The notes beneath the pieces are model-generated. The model searched no databases. It was not told where the DNA came from and saw only the letters and a program-made list of their open reading frames with translations. Positions 1-8,493 of a DNA stretch of 33,887 bases are shown here, piece by piece. Within the stretch, counting starts at the first letter, position 1. Every line of letters begins with the position of its first letter. The translations under genes and the position numbers were made by a program. This DNA comes from Exilibacterium sp. (lineage in GTDB: Bacteria; Pseudomonadota; Gammaproteobacteria; Pseudomonadales; Cellvibrionaceae): the NCBI GenBank assembly GCA_028280195.1, contig JANQMH010000012.1, positions 1 to 33,887 of the forward strand, given 5' to 3'.

Positions 1-165
1 ATGACCAAACTACGCTCCTCGCGTCGGGATGCCGCACCACTAGATTGGCGCTTTGTCAGGCGCAACAGAGCCAACTCAATGAGTGTCAACAGGCCCTAGG
101 TTTATTTCAACCATAACAATACCATCACCGCGCGGCCCTGCCGCCGGTGCGCGTCGTAACCGTTC
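1..165. other. Left edge, no assignable gene
   Basis: Two plus-strand frames are open from the window edge. Frame 1 runs from an ATG at base 1 to a stop at 97-99 and gives a short basic peptide. Frame 3 is open to a stop at 114-116 and ends in a Gln-rich tail. Either could be the 3' end of a gene that starts outside the window, and neither is recognisable. No clear promoter or ribosome binding site was seen before the gene at 166. Confidence 0.3.
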
Positions 166-3084
166 ATGGATAAATACGTGCGACCCCGCGCGGGCCCGGC
201 CCGCCTGCTTGCCACTGTCCTTCTACTCCACATTGCCGGCGCTTATGGAGACTCCGCTTTACTGAGCGTCGACACCACCACCCGGCAACTCTGGGGCGGC
301 ACGGCAGTGCGCTATCTGGAGGATTCGCGCGACGAGCTGAGCCTGCGGCAGGTGCTGCAGCAACCGGCCGCAGCCTGGACCCGGAGCCGTGAACAGTCAG
401 CCAGCCTGGGCTTTACCGACAGTACCTACTGGTTTGCACTGCGGCTGCGCAACGGCGGCGACAATGGCGACTTCATGCTGCTGTGCGATTACACGGCACT
501 CGACGAGATCAGCTTTTTCCTGCTCGACGCTGACAGCGGCGAACTCCTGCAGCAGTTTCACAGCGGTGATCACTACCCCTTCCATTCGCGCCCCGTCGAC
601 CACGCCTCCTTTGCCTTTCCGTTCGAGCTGCAGGCCGGCCAGAGCGTCGAGGTTGTTTTGCGGGTGCGCTCCAGCGGCAATATCGCCATGCCCCTGAGCG
701 TCTGGAGCGCACCGCGATTCTATCAGTATCAAAAAAACTTCTACGCCATATACAGCGCGGTGGCCGGTATTATGGCGGTTATCGGCATTTTCAACGGCTT
801 CATTTTTTTCCGCACCCGCGAAAAGCTGTTTCTCTGGTTTTCCGCCTTTGCGCTGTCAATCGTTGCCCTGTTCACCTCACAGGCCGGTCTGGGCTTTCAG
901 CTGCTATGGCCGAACGCCGTCTGGTGGAACGAAAAGTGTGTGATTTTTACCATTGCGCTGGCGGCCGCCAGCCACCTGCTTTTCTCCATCAGTTTTCTGT
1001 CGCTGAAAGGCCTGCCGCTGCAGCTTTTCCGCGGTCTGATCGCGCTGAATGTGCTGATTTTCCTCAGTTCACTGGTGTTCTCATACCAGCCGCTGCTGCG
1101 CCTGGTACTGCTGTGCGCCATGGTCGCCTGTGTGCTGAGTCTGCTGCTGGGGGTTTACTACTGGTGGCGCGGCGCGGCGGCGGCCAAAGTGTATACCCTG
1201 GCCTGGAGCGCTTTTATCGTCGGCATCTTTACCTCCGCCTCGATTCGCTTCGGCATCGCGCCCTACAATATGCTGACGGAGTTTGCCGGTCTGTTCGGCG
1301 CGCTGGCCACCGTGGTAGTGTTCTCGATCACCATCGCCGACCGCATCAACAGCGAACGCCAGGACCGTATCCGCGCCCAGCATCAGGCGATTCAAAGCCT
1401 GGAAAAATTTGAACTGCTGTTTGAAAACTCGGTTGCGGGCATCTTCGTCTCCACTATCAGCGGCCGGCTCAGTAGCGCCAACACGGCGTTTGTCACCATG
1501 CTCGGTTATACCAGTCTGGCGGAACTGCTACAGCGCATCAATTGCGATATCTTATGTACTTACAAGGCCACGGCGCAGCACACTGCACTCATGGGTGAAC
1601 TGCTGGAAAGCGGCAGAGTGATCGATAGGGAACTCGAACTGTTGCGCAGCGACGGTTCCGGTTTCTGGGTTTCCACCAGCATGTGGATAGGCAGATACTG
1701 CGACGGCGGTGACCATATTGTGGAGGGCGCCATGATCGATATCTCGGCGCGCAAGGAGTCTGAACGGCGCCTGGCCTTTCTCGCCAGCCACGACCCGCTT
1801 ACCAACCTGTTCAACCGGCGATTGTTCGAACAGCAGCTGGAACAGGCGCTAAAAAAGTCTCGCGCGTCGGAGACAAACTACTGTGTGATGTACATGGACC
1901 TGGACCAGTTCAAAGTCGTCAATGACACCTGCGGGCACAGCGCCGGCGATATTCTACTGCGGCAACTTTCGCTGCTGATGACCAATACGCTGCGCGAGCG
2001 CGGCCTGCTGGCGCGCCTCGGCGGCGATGAGTTCGGGGTGCTGCTGCAGGACACCGATCAGGACAAAGCGGTAGCCATTGCCGAAGAGTTTCGCGCACTG
2101 ATTGACAATTACCGCTTCAGCTTCGAAAACCGGGTATTCAAACTCGGCATCAGTATCGGCGTGGTGGCACTGTCGCCGGCAAGCGAATCCACCGAGCAGA
2201 TTATGATCCTGGCTGACACCGCCTGCTACGCAGCCAAGGATGCCGGCCGCAACCGCGTTCATGTCTACTCGGCCAGTAATGTAGAGCTGCAAAAACGCCG
2301 CACGGAAATGGAGCTGGTCTCCGCCATCAATCAGGCACTGGAAAACAACCGGTTTTTTCTGCAGCGCCAGCCCATCGTCGCCAACGACCGCGAAGGCGCG
2401 CTGTTCGGCTGGGAAATACTCATGTATATGCAGGATGAAGGCGGCAACGCCGTTGCCCCGGATGTGTTCGTACCTGCGGCCGAGCGCTACAACCTGATGC
2501 CGCAGATCGACCGCTGGGTGGTGGACAACTGCTTTCGCTGGCTGCACGACAATCCGCGCGAACTCGAGGCGGTGATGCACTGTGCGATCAATTTGAGCGG
2601 CCACTCGCTGGGCGATGAAAATATCCTCGGCTTTATCACCGAGGGCTTTAACAAATACAAGGTGCCCGCCGAAAAAATCTGCTTCGAGCTGACAGAGTCG
2701 GCCGCCATCCACAATCTGGACCACACCCTGAAACTGACCGATGCTTTTCGCCAGTTGGGCTGCCGCCTGTCTCTGGACGACTTCGGCAGTGGCTTCTCTT
2801 CCTATGCCTATCTGAAAAACCTGCCCGTTGACTATATCAAGATAGACGGCGCTTTTATCGTCAATATCGCCAGCGACCCGGTGGACTACGCCATGGTCAG
2901 ATCGATCAATGATGTGGCCAAGGCGATGGGCATGCAGACTGTCGCCGAGTTTGTCGAAGACGAGGCCATTATAGGCAAGCTGCGGGAAATCGGTGTCGAC
3001 TACCTGCAGGGCTATCGCATCGCCAGGCCACAGCCGCTGAGCGGCGCCGCGCGGGCGGACTACTTTCGCGTCGAAGAGAAGTGA
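166..3084 (+). CDS. 7TM-DISM sensor with PAS, GGDEF and EAL domains (bifunctional c-di-GMP enzyme)
   Basis: Inner-membrane c-di-GMP turnover protein of 972 residues. A cleavable-looking signal peptide (about residues 1-28) is followed by a periplasmic DISMED2-type beta domain (about 35-185), then seven hydrophobic helices (about 190-400) typical of 7TM-DISM receptors, a PAS domain (about 415-530), GGDEF (about 540-700) and EAL (about 715-965). The GGDEF motif is intact near residue 620. The usual RxxD inhibitory site upstream reads RERG, so product inhibition through that site is probably lost. The EAL signature is EIL, but the other catalytic landmarks are present: INLS, FELTES, the DDFGSG loop, IKIDG and AEFVE. 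Phosphodiesterase activity is therefore plausible; whether both halves are active cannot be told from sequence. No Shine-Dalgarno is obvious at the ATG, but the signal peptide begins right after it. The gene stands alone. Confidence 0.93.
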   Translation: MDKYVRPRAGPARLLATVLLLHIAGAYGDSALLSVDTTTRQLWGGTAVRYLEDSRDELSLRQVLQQPAAAWTRSREQSASLGFTDSTYWFALRLRNGGDNGDFMLLCDYTALDEISFFLLDADSGELLQQFHSGDHYPFHSRPVDHASFAFPFELQAGQSVEVVLRVRSSGNIAMPLSVWSAPRFYQYQKNFYAIYSAVAGIMAVIGIFNGFIFFRTREKLFLWFSAFALSIVALFTSQAGLGFQLLWPNAVWWNEKCVIFTIALAAASHLLFSISFLSLKGLPLQLFRGLIALNVLIFLSSLVFSYQPLLRLVLLCAMVACVLSLLLGVYYWWRGAAAAKVYTLAWSAFIVGIFTSASIRFGIAPYNMLTEFAGLFGALATVVVFSITIADRINSERQDRIRAQHQAIQSLEKFELLFENSVAGIFVSTISGRLSSANTAFVTMLGYTSLAELLQRINCDILCTYKATAQHTALMGELLESGRVIDRELELLRSDGSGFWVSTSMWIGRYCDGGDHIVEGAMIDISARKESERRLAFLASHDPLTNLFNRRLFEQQLEQALKKSRASETNYCVMYMDLDQFKVVNDTCGHSAGDILLRQLSLLMTNTLRERGLLARLGGDEFGVLLQDTDQDKAVAIAEEFRALIDNYRFSFENRVFKLGISIGVVALSPASESTEQIMILADTACYAAKDAGRNRVHVYSASNVELQKRRTEMELVSAINQALENNRFFLQRQPIVANDREGALFGWEILMYMQDEGGNAVAPDVFVPAAERYNLMPQIDRWVVDNCFRWLHDNPRELEAVMHCAINLSGHSLGDENILGFITEGFNKYKVPAEKICFELTESAAIHNLDHTLKLTDAFRQLGCRLSLDDFGSGFSSYAYLKNLPVDYIKIDGAFIVNIASDPVDYAMVRSINDVAKAMGMQTVAEFVEDEAIIGKLREIGVDYLQGYRIARPQPLSGAARADYFRVEEK

Positions 3085-3226
3085 ATTCGTGCGCCGGCCG
3101 GCGGCGACAGCGCCTGGCGGTGGACACGGAAATAAGCTATAACCAGCCGATATCCGGCAGCGGCGCTGAACTTTTTCCGCACCACAGCGTCGCAATGCCC
3201 ATCTCTAACAATAAGGGAACGCCGTC

Positions 3227-4792
3227 ATGCTAGACACTGATATGGACGCCCTGCACCAGTTTGTGGTCGGTTTTCTGGAAATCAGCGCGCTGTTGCTGAT
3301 CTTTACGCTGGGGGTGGGCATCCTGATACTGATCTATATGTACCTGGCGGATGTCACCCAGACCAAGCAGGCCATTCGCCGCAACTACCCGGTAATAGGC
3401 CGCTTCCGCTATATTTTTGAACATATCGGCGAGTTTTTCCGCCAGTATTTTTTTGCCCTCGACCGCGAGGAGCTGCCGTTTAACCGGGCGCAGCGCTCCT
3501 GGGTCTATCGCGCGGCAAAAAATGTCGATTCCACCGTGGCCTTCGGCTCCACCCGGCCGCTGAATATGCCGGGCGACATTATCTTTCTCAACTGTCTGTT
3601 CCCCACCCTCGACGAAGATGCCATAGCGCCCCGGGCGGTGACCCTGGGCGAGGGTTATGCGCGCAGACCCTACACCACCGCGTCGCTGTTCAATATCTCC
3701 GGCATGAGCTTCGGCGCGCTGTCTGTGCCGGCGGTCAGGGCTCTGTCGAACGGCGCTGCCAAAGCCGGCATCTGGATGAACACCGGCGAGGGAGCGCTGT
3801 CGCCCTACCATCTCGAGGGCGGCTGCGACCTGGTGTTTCAGATCGGCACCGCCAAATACGGCGTGCGCGACGCCGAAGGCAAACTCAGCGACGAGCACCT
3901 GCGCAAGATCGCCGCTCACGAGCAGGTAAAAATGTTCGAAATCAAAATGAGCCAGGGCGCCAAGCCGGGCAAGGGCGGCATTCTGCCCGGCGCCAAGGTC
4001 ACCCCGCTGATCGCCGAGATTCGCGGTATTGCGGTGGGCAGGGATTCCATCAGCCCCAATTGCCACCCGGAGATTCACTGCCTCGACGACCTGCTGGACA
4101 TGATCGTCCATATCCGCGAGGTCACCGGCAAGCCGGTGGGTTTCAAGGCGGTCATCGGCGGCAGCGGCTGGCTCGATGAATTGTTCGCGCTGATTCACCG
4201 GCGCGGCCTGGAGGATGCGCCGGACTTCATCACCATCGACAGCGCCGACGGCGGCACCGGCGCCGCTCCCCAGAGCCTGATCGATTTCATGGGCCTGCCG
4301 GTCAAGCGCTCGCTGCCGCTGGTGGTCGACAAGCTCAATCTCTACAACCTGCGCCGGCGCATCAAGATCATCTGCTCCGGCAAATTGGTCAACCCGGCGG
4401 ATGTCGCCTGGGCGCTGTGCATGGGCGCCGACTTTGTCACCTCGGCGCGCGGCTTTATGTTTGCCCTTGGCTGTATCCAGGCACTGCAGTGCAATAAAAA
4501 TACCTGCCCTACCGGCATCACCACCCACGACCCGGACCTGCAGCGCGGCCTCGACCCCGGCGACAAAGCCGAACGCGTCTATCGCTTTGCCACCAATCTC
4601 GCTTATGAAGTCGGTGTCATTGCCCATTCCTGCGGTGTCAAGGAGCCGCGCCAGCTGAATCGCCACCACGCCCATATCATCAATGAGCAGGGCATTCCCG
4701 AGCCCATGGAAGATGTATTCCCTTCGCACCAGCCCAAACCCGAATACCTGATTGCGACGGATACACGTGCGGCGGGGGAATCACTGGCATGA
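3227..4792 (+). CDS. FMN-binding glutamate synthase-like protein with N-terminal membrane anchor
   Basis: The 521-residue protein has one hydrophobic segment near residues 14-42. The rest matches the FMN-binding synthase domain of glutamate synthase (Glu_synthase family, archaeal GltB-like). Visible landmarks are the SGMSFGALS and NTGEGALSPYH segments, a DSADGGTGAAP flavin/phosphate-binding stretch, and CIQALQCNKNTC, which has the C-x5-C-x4-C spacing of the 3Fe-4S cluster in GltS. There is no glutaminase domain and no GltD partner here, so a true GOGAT reaction is unlikely from this gene alone; the substrate of such stand-alone proteins is not established. A purine-rich AAGGGAA lies upstream of the ATG. 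Its stop overlaps the start of the antiporter gene by 4 bases (ATGA), so the two should be co-translated. Confidence 0.9.
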   Translation: MLDTDMDALHQFVVGFLEISALLLIFTLGVGILILIYMYLADVTQTKQAIRRNYPVIGRFRYIFEHIGEFFRQYFFALDREELPFNRAQRSWVYRAAKNVDSTVAFGSTRPLNMPGDIIFLNCLFPTLDEDAIAPRAVTLGEGYARRPYTTASLFNISGMSFGALSVPAVRALSNGAAKAGIWMNTGEGALSPYHLEGGCDLVFQIGTAKYGVRDAEGKLSDEHLRKIAAHEQVKMFEIKMSQGAKPGKGGILPGAKVTPLIAEIRGIAVGRDSISPNCHPEIHCLDDLLDMIVHIREVTGKPVGFKAVIGGSGWLDELFALIHRRGLEDAPDFITIDSADGGTGAAPQSLIDFMGLPVKRSLPLVVDKLNLYNLRRRIKIICSGKLVNPADVAWALCMGADFVTSARGFMFALGCIQALQCNKNTCPTGITTHDPDLQRGLDPGDKAERVYRFATNLAYEVGVIAHSCGVKEPRQLNRHHAHIINEQGIPEPMEDVFPSHQPKPEYLIATDTRAAGESLA

Positions 4793-6018
4793 CTATCGAT
4801 ATGGTTCTGGGGCAGGTGCTGTTTATGGCGCTGATGGCGCTCACCGGGCTGCTGCTGCAACGCCTGACCCGGCTCGACCTGACACTGGCCTGCCTGCTGG
4901 CGGGCGCCGGCTACGGCTGGCTGGTGCCGGTGATCGGTTTTGATACCGGCGTACGCGCCTACAATCTCAAGGACCTGGTGTTCTACGTCATCCTGCCGGT
5001 GCTGATCTTCGAGGCAGCCTGGCATATCCGCCCGGCGCTGCTGCGGCGCTGGCTGATTCCGGCGCTGCTGTACGCCATCCCCGGGGTGTTGATCAGCTGT
5101 TTTGTCACCGCCGCACTGGTCTACTGGGGCATCGGCCACCCCGCCGGCTTTCCCTGGATCGCCGCGCTGCTGACCGGGGCGATTCTGGCGGCCACCGATC
5201 CCGCCGCAGTGGTCGCCAAGCTGAGAACCGCGCAATGCCCCGAGGAACTGACCACGCTGATCGAGGGGGAGAGTCTGTTTAACGACGCTTCCGCAGTGGT
5301 GCTGTTTGCCGTGGTGCTGGCCTTTGCCAGCGGCAGCGCGGTGCAGCAGCAGTCGATTGCGCTGACCTTTGCCGCCACATTTTTCGGCGGCGCCGTGTGC
5401 GGCGCCATCTGCGGGCTGCTGGCCGCCATTCTGGTGCTGCTGCTCAAGTCGGTGGCGGCTACCAGCCTGGTGCTGGTATTTACCGCCTTCGGCAGTTTCT
5501 ACCTAGCCGAGCATCTGTTGCATGTGTCCGGCATTATGGCGGTGGTACTGGCATCGATCGTAGCGCGCTTCTGCCTGCGCGAGCAGACCCACACCTTTCT
5601 CAAAGGCGCCGGCATTACCTGGGACTGGCTCGGCCTGCTGTTCAACGCCGTGCTGTTTGCGTTAATGGGGCTGGTGATCACTTTCGACATGTTTGCCAGT
5701 CAGTGGCTGGCGATACTGATCGTGATTCCCGCAGTACTGCTTGCGCGGGTACTGGCCATCAGCATATCGAGTTTTTTCAGCGCGCTGCTGGGCAGGCGCA
5801 TCGCCTCGGAGTGGCAGATCACCATGGTATGGGGCGGCCTGCGCGGCGCCATCGCCATCGCCCTGGTACTGTCGCTGCCGGAGTCACTGCCCTACTGGTG
5901 GACTATCCAGTCAATGGTATTCGGCCTGGTGCTGTTTACCCTGCTGGTACAGAGCACCACCACCGGCCCGCTGATTCGCAAACTGGGGCTTAGCCCGGCG
6001 CTGCAGAAAACATCTTAA
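4789..6018 (+). CDS. CPA1-family Na+/H+ antiporter (NhaP type)
   Basis: A 409-residue polytopic inner-membrane protein with about 12 hydrophobic segments. The ATDPAAVVA segment near residue 142 contains the aspartate expected in the ion-binding site of CPA1 exchangers, and the EGESLFNDASAVVLF segment and the WGGLRGAIAIALVLSLP segment are family hallmarks. It exchanges protons for Na+ or K+ and serves pH and salt homeostasis; ion choice cannot be read from sequence. The start overlaps the stop of the glutamate synthase-like gene by 4 bases. Unlike longer NhaP-like proteins it has no C-terminal cytoplasmic regulatory domain. It ends 6 bases before the convergent P450 gene, with no terminator hairpin between them. 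Confidence 0.93.
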   Translation: MTIDMVLGQVLFMALMALTGLLLQRLTRLDLTLACLLAGAGYGWLVPVIGFDTGVRAYNLKDLVFYVILPVLIFEAAWHIRPALLRRWLIPALLYAIPGVLISCFVTAALVYWGIGHPAGFPWIAALLTGAILAATDPAAVVAKLRTAQCPEELTTLIEGESLFNDASAVVLFAVVLAFASGSAVQQQSIALTFAATFFGGAVCGAICGLLAAILVLLLKSVAATSLVLVFTAFGSFYLAEHLLHVSGIMAVVLASIVARFCLREQTHTFLKGAGITWDWLGLLFNAVLFALMGLVITFDMFASQWLAILIVIPAVLLARVLAISISSFFSALLGRRIASEWQITMVWGGLRGAIAIALVLSLPESLPYWWTIQSMVFGLVLFTLLVQSTTTGPLIRKLGLSPALQKTS

Positions 6019-6024
6019 GCAGCC

Positions 6025-7425
6025 TCAGCCCAGCGGCTGCAGTGTCAGCGGCAGGCGATCTGCGGGCCGGCCGATGGGGGCCGGCAGGTAGGGCATCCGA
6101 TAGTCCGGCGGCACCACCAGGCGATATTTCTTCAGCAGGTAAAACAACACCAGTTTTACCTGCAATTCGGCAAAATTCAGCCCCAGGCATTTGTGTGCGC
6201 CGCCGCCGAAAGGTATCCAGGCAAAGCGGTGGCGATTGTGCTCGGCGCGCCGGGCATTGAAGCGCTCCGGGTCAAACTGCTGTGGCCGGGTCCACCACTG
6301 CGGCAGGCGATGGCTGACATAGGGGCTGATATGCACGATGGCGCCGCGCTTGATCCGGTAGTCCTGAAAGCGGCAGTCGCGAATGGCGGCGCGGGGAATG
6401 GTCGGCAGCGGCGGGTACAGCCGCAGCGCCTCTCTCAATACCAGCCCCGCAGCATCGAATGCGGCCATATCCTCGAACTGCAGCTGATCGCTGCCCAGGG
6501 CTTCGATTTCGGCGCGAATGCGCTCTTGCCACTGCGGGTTTTTAGCCAGCGCATAGCACACGCTGGACAGTGAACTGGTGGTGGTGTCGTGGGCGGCCAT
6601 CATCAGAAAAATCATATGGTCGACAATATCGTCGCGGCTGAAACTGCCGCCGTCTTCGGCGCGCGCGCGGCTGATCTCGGCAAACATATCGCTGTCGGCC
6701 GACTGCCGTTTGGCCGCCACCCGCTCGCTGAAATACCGCTGCAGCAGGCGCCTGCCGCGCAGGCCGCGCTGGTAAGCATTGCCGAACAGCGGATAGCGCA
6801 CCAGCACCAGCGATGCGGCCACCAGATCGACAAAAGCGCGGTTGATGGCGCGGGCCTCGCGCGCCAGAGTCTCGCCGAGAAATATCTTCGCCGCCAGATC
6901 CAGCGTCAGCTGCTTGACCGCCGGATAGAACAAAAAACCGCGCCGGCGGCCCCAGGCACTGGTCGCCGCGTCGATATCCGCATTCATGGCCTGCACGTAG
7001 AGTTTCAGGGCCGCGCTCTTGAACGGCGCCGTCATCAGCCGCCGGTGAAAGCGGTGCTCGTCGCCGTCGCGCAACATCAAACCGTTGGGAAACAGGCGCT
7101 GCAGGGCTATATTCCAGGCCAGGCGGCTGGAGAAATTCCTTTCCCGGTCCTGCAGCACGAACTCATTGCCCTCGGCACTGAGCAGATGGATGGTTCTGAC
7201 CATCAAAAAGCTGTTGTAGTACACCGGCCCGTATCTGGCGTACATCTCGTCGTAGAGGCGGTTGCAGTCTTTCATAAACCGCAGGGCGTGACCCACAATC
7301 GGCAGGCCGGATTCGCCGGGAATAGTGCGCGCAGCTGAGTCCACAGGCAACCTCCCTGGTTGATCTGCGCCGCAGGCGGACTGTACGCTCGATACGGGCC
7401 GCTGCGGGTGAAAGTCTATGGGCAT
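6025..7425 (-). CDS. Cytochrome P450 monooxygenase
   Basis: Heme-thiolate monooxygenase of 466 residues. Landmarks: the I-helix oxygen-activation motif reads AAHDTTTS (about residue 278), the K-helix ExxR is EALR (about 331), and the heme loop FGGGAHKCLG puts the cysteine ligand near residue 412. The N terminus is hydrophilic with no membrane anchor, so the protein is predicted soluble; the PGESGLPIVGH entry motif begins around residue 36. No ferredoxin or reductase gene is adjacent, so electrons must come from a partner elsewhere. The overall pattern resembles bacterial P450s of the CYP120/CYP51-like groups, but substrate and CYP family are unassigned. It is divergent from the AraC-type regulator across a 231-base spacer, which makes regulation by that protein possible. 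Confidence 0.95.
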   Translation of the reverse strand: MPIDFHPQRPVSSVQSACGADQPGRLPVDSAARTIPGESGLPIVGHALRFMKDCNRLYDEMYARYGPVYYNSFLMVRTIHLLSAEGNEFVLQDRERNFSSRLAWNIALQRLFPNGLMLRDGDEHRFHRRLMTAPFKSAALKLYVQAMNADIDAATSAWGRRRGFLFYPAVKQLTLDLAAKIFLGETLAREARAINRAFVDLVAASLVLVRYPLFGNAYQRGLRGRRLLQRYFSERVAAKRQSADSDMFAEISRARAEDGGSFSRDDIVDHMIFLMMAAHDTTTSSLSSVCYALAKNPQWQERIRAEIEALGSDQLQFEDMAAFDAAGLVLREALRLYPPLPTIPRAAIRDCRFQDYRIKRGAIVHISPYVSHRLPQWWTRPQQFDPERFNARRAEHNRHRFAWIPFGGGAHKCLGLNFAELQVKLVLFYLLKKYRLVVPPDYRMPYLPAPIGRPADRLPLTLQPLG

Positions 7426-7656
7426 TTACCGATGCTTATGGTATATGCCTGTGTCCATGCTTCATATGACTTTATAAATCACAGGTTTTGACAAGACCTG
7501 ACAAACAGCTTTGTGCCCGCAATGAACGACTGCGGCACTCGCGCCAACCACCCTTCCCCCGCAGCACCAAGTTCCCCAAAAAAGCAGCCCCTTGCCCAAA
7601 CCACAATTGAGCAATTTTGTACAAAACTTCCCGGCAAATATAGATATGCTTAGCGA
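7426..7656. promoter_or_regulatory. Divergent control region between P450 and araC-type gene
   Basis: The spacer holds two joined palindromes: AATTGAGCAATT (5-base arms, 7605-7616) and the perfect 12-mer TTTTGTACAAAA (7615-7626). A possible promoter for the regulator overlaps the second one: TTGTAC at 7617-7622, a 16-base spacer, and TATAGA at 7639-7644. This leaves a very short leader before the ATG at 7657. On the P450 side TGACAA occurs twice exactly 10 bases apart (7489 and 7499), so on the same face of the helix, which is the arrangement AraC-type proteins often bind. The promoter assignment is inference. Confidence 0.4.
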
Positions 7657-8493
7657 ATGAAAGAAAAGGCAACCTACACCCAGGCAGGAGAACTCGGCGG
7701 ACTGGAACTATTGCGCGCCAACTACCACCGGCATATATTTTCGCGCCACAGCCACGCGGGCTATACCATCGGCGTGATTGAGTCCGGCGCCCAGAGGTTC
7801 TACCGCACCGGCGGCAACCATATTGCGCCGCGCAATACGATCATTCTCGTCAACGCCGATGAGATCCACAGCGGCTGTGCCGCCTCTGAGGGCGGCTGGA
7901 CTTATCGCGCCATGTATCCACTGCCCCAGCAGATCGAGGAGGTACTCAGCGGCCTGCCACAGCGGCAGTCGGGGGCGCCCTACTTTCCCGAGCCGGTAGT
8001 GCGCGATCCGGCTCTCGCCTGGCAGCTGGACACCTTGATCAGGACCCTGGAAGCGTCCGACAATCGCCTGCTGCGCGAGTCGCTGGTCTACCACGCTTTG
8101 ACACAGCTGGTCATGCGCCACGCCCGCTCAGGCGGCGAACCGGGCAGGCTGCCGCTGGCGCCAGCGCGCCTGAGTCTGGCCAAGGAGTTTCTCGACGATC
8201 ACCCCAGCGCCGACATCTCCCTGCGCGAACTGGCCTCACTGGCGGGCCTCAGCCCCCACCACCTGGTGCGCCAGTTCAAGCGTTACTACGGCCTGCCCCC
8301 CCACGCCTATCAGGTACAGGCACGCCTGCGTCTGGCAAGGCAGTTATTGCACGGCAATACCACCCTGGCAGAGGTCGCGGCGGCAAGCGGTTTTCACGAT
8401 CAGAGCCATATGCACCGCCACTTCAGAAAGACCTTCGGCACCACCCCCGGACGCTATGCTCAACAGGTCCGGCGCGGGCGCTGGCAGCGATGA
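7657..8493 (+). CDS. AraC-family transcriptional regulator of azlCD
   Basis: A 278-residue regulator. The N-terminal cupin-like AraC ligand-binding domain (about 10-150) carries the typical FSRHSHAGYTIGVIESG strand with its HSH motif. The C-terminal double helix-turn-helix (about 175-275) has the LSPHHLVRQFKRYYGLPPHAY segment and the FHDQSHMHRHFRKTFGTTPGRY signature. Its stop overlaps the azlC start (ATGA at 8490-8493), and azlC in turn overlaps azlD, so the three form one translationally coupled operon. AraC regulators next to AzlCD usually sense an amino acid and control the exporter; that role is inferred from context. Autoregulation through the palindromes at 7605-7626 and control of the divergent P450 are both possible. 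Confidence 0.93.
   Translation: MKEKATYTQAGELGGLELLRANYHRHIFSRHSHAGYTIGVIESGAQRFYRTGGNHIAPRNTIILVNADEIHSGCAASEGGWTYRAMYPLPQQIEEVLSGLPQRQSGAPYFPEPVVRDPALAWQLDTLIRTLEASDNRLLRESLVYHALTQLVMRHARSGGEPGRLPLAPARLSLAKEFLDDHPSADISLRELASLAGLSPHHLVRQFKRYYGLPPHAYQVQARLRLARQLLHGNTTLAEVAAASGFHDQSHMHRHFRKTFGTTPGRYAQQVRRGRWQR

Noticed and set aside
1954-3195. Minus-strand 413-residue open frame opposite the GGDEF-EAL gene
   Set aside because: It is the antisense of intact GGDEF and EAL domains; such long shadows are expected in GC-rich DNA and the translation shows no domain.
3085-3226. GC-rich inverted sequence (GCCGGCCGGC) after the GGDEF-EAL gene as a terminator
   Set aside because: There is no T-tract and the GC-rich dyad is short; such sequences are frequent by chance at this base composition.
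3230-4729. Minus-strand 499-residue open frame
   Set aside because: It mirrors the glutamate synthase-like gene, has no recognisable motif, and its composition is that of a GC-rich antisense frame.
7472-7672. Minus-strand 66-residue frame in the P450/araC spacer
   Set aside because: It covers the palindromes and promoter region, has no ribosome binding site, and runs into the start of the regulator gene.
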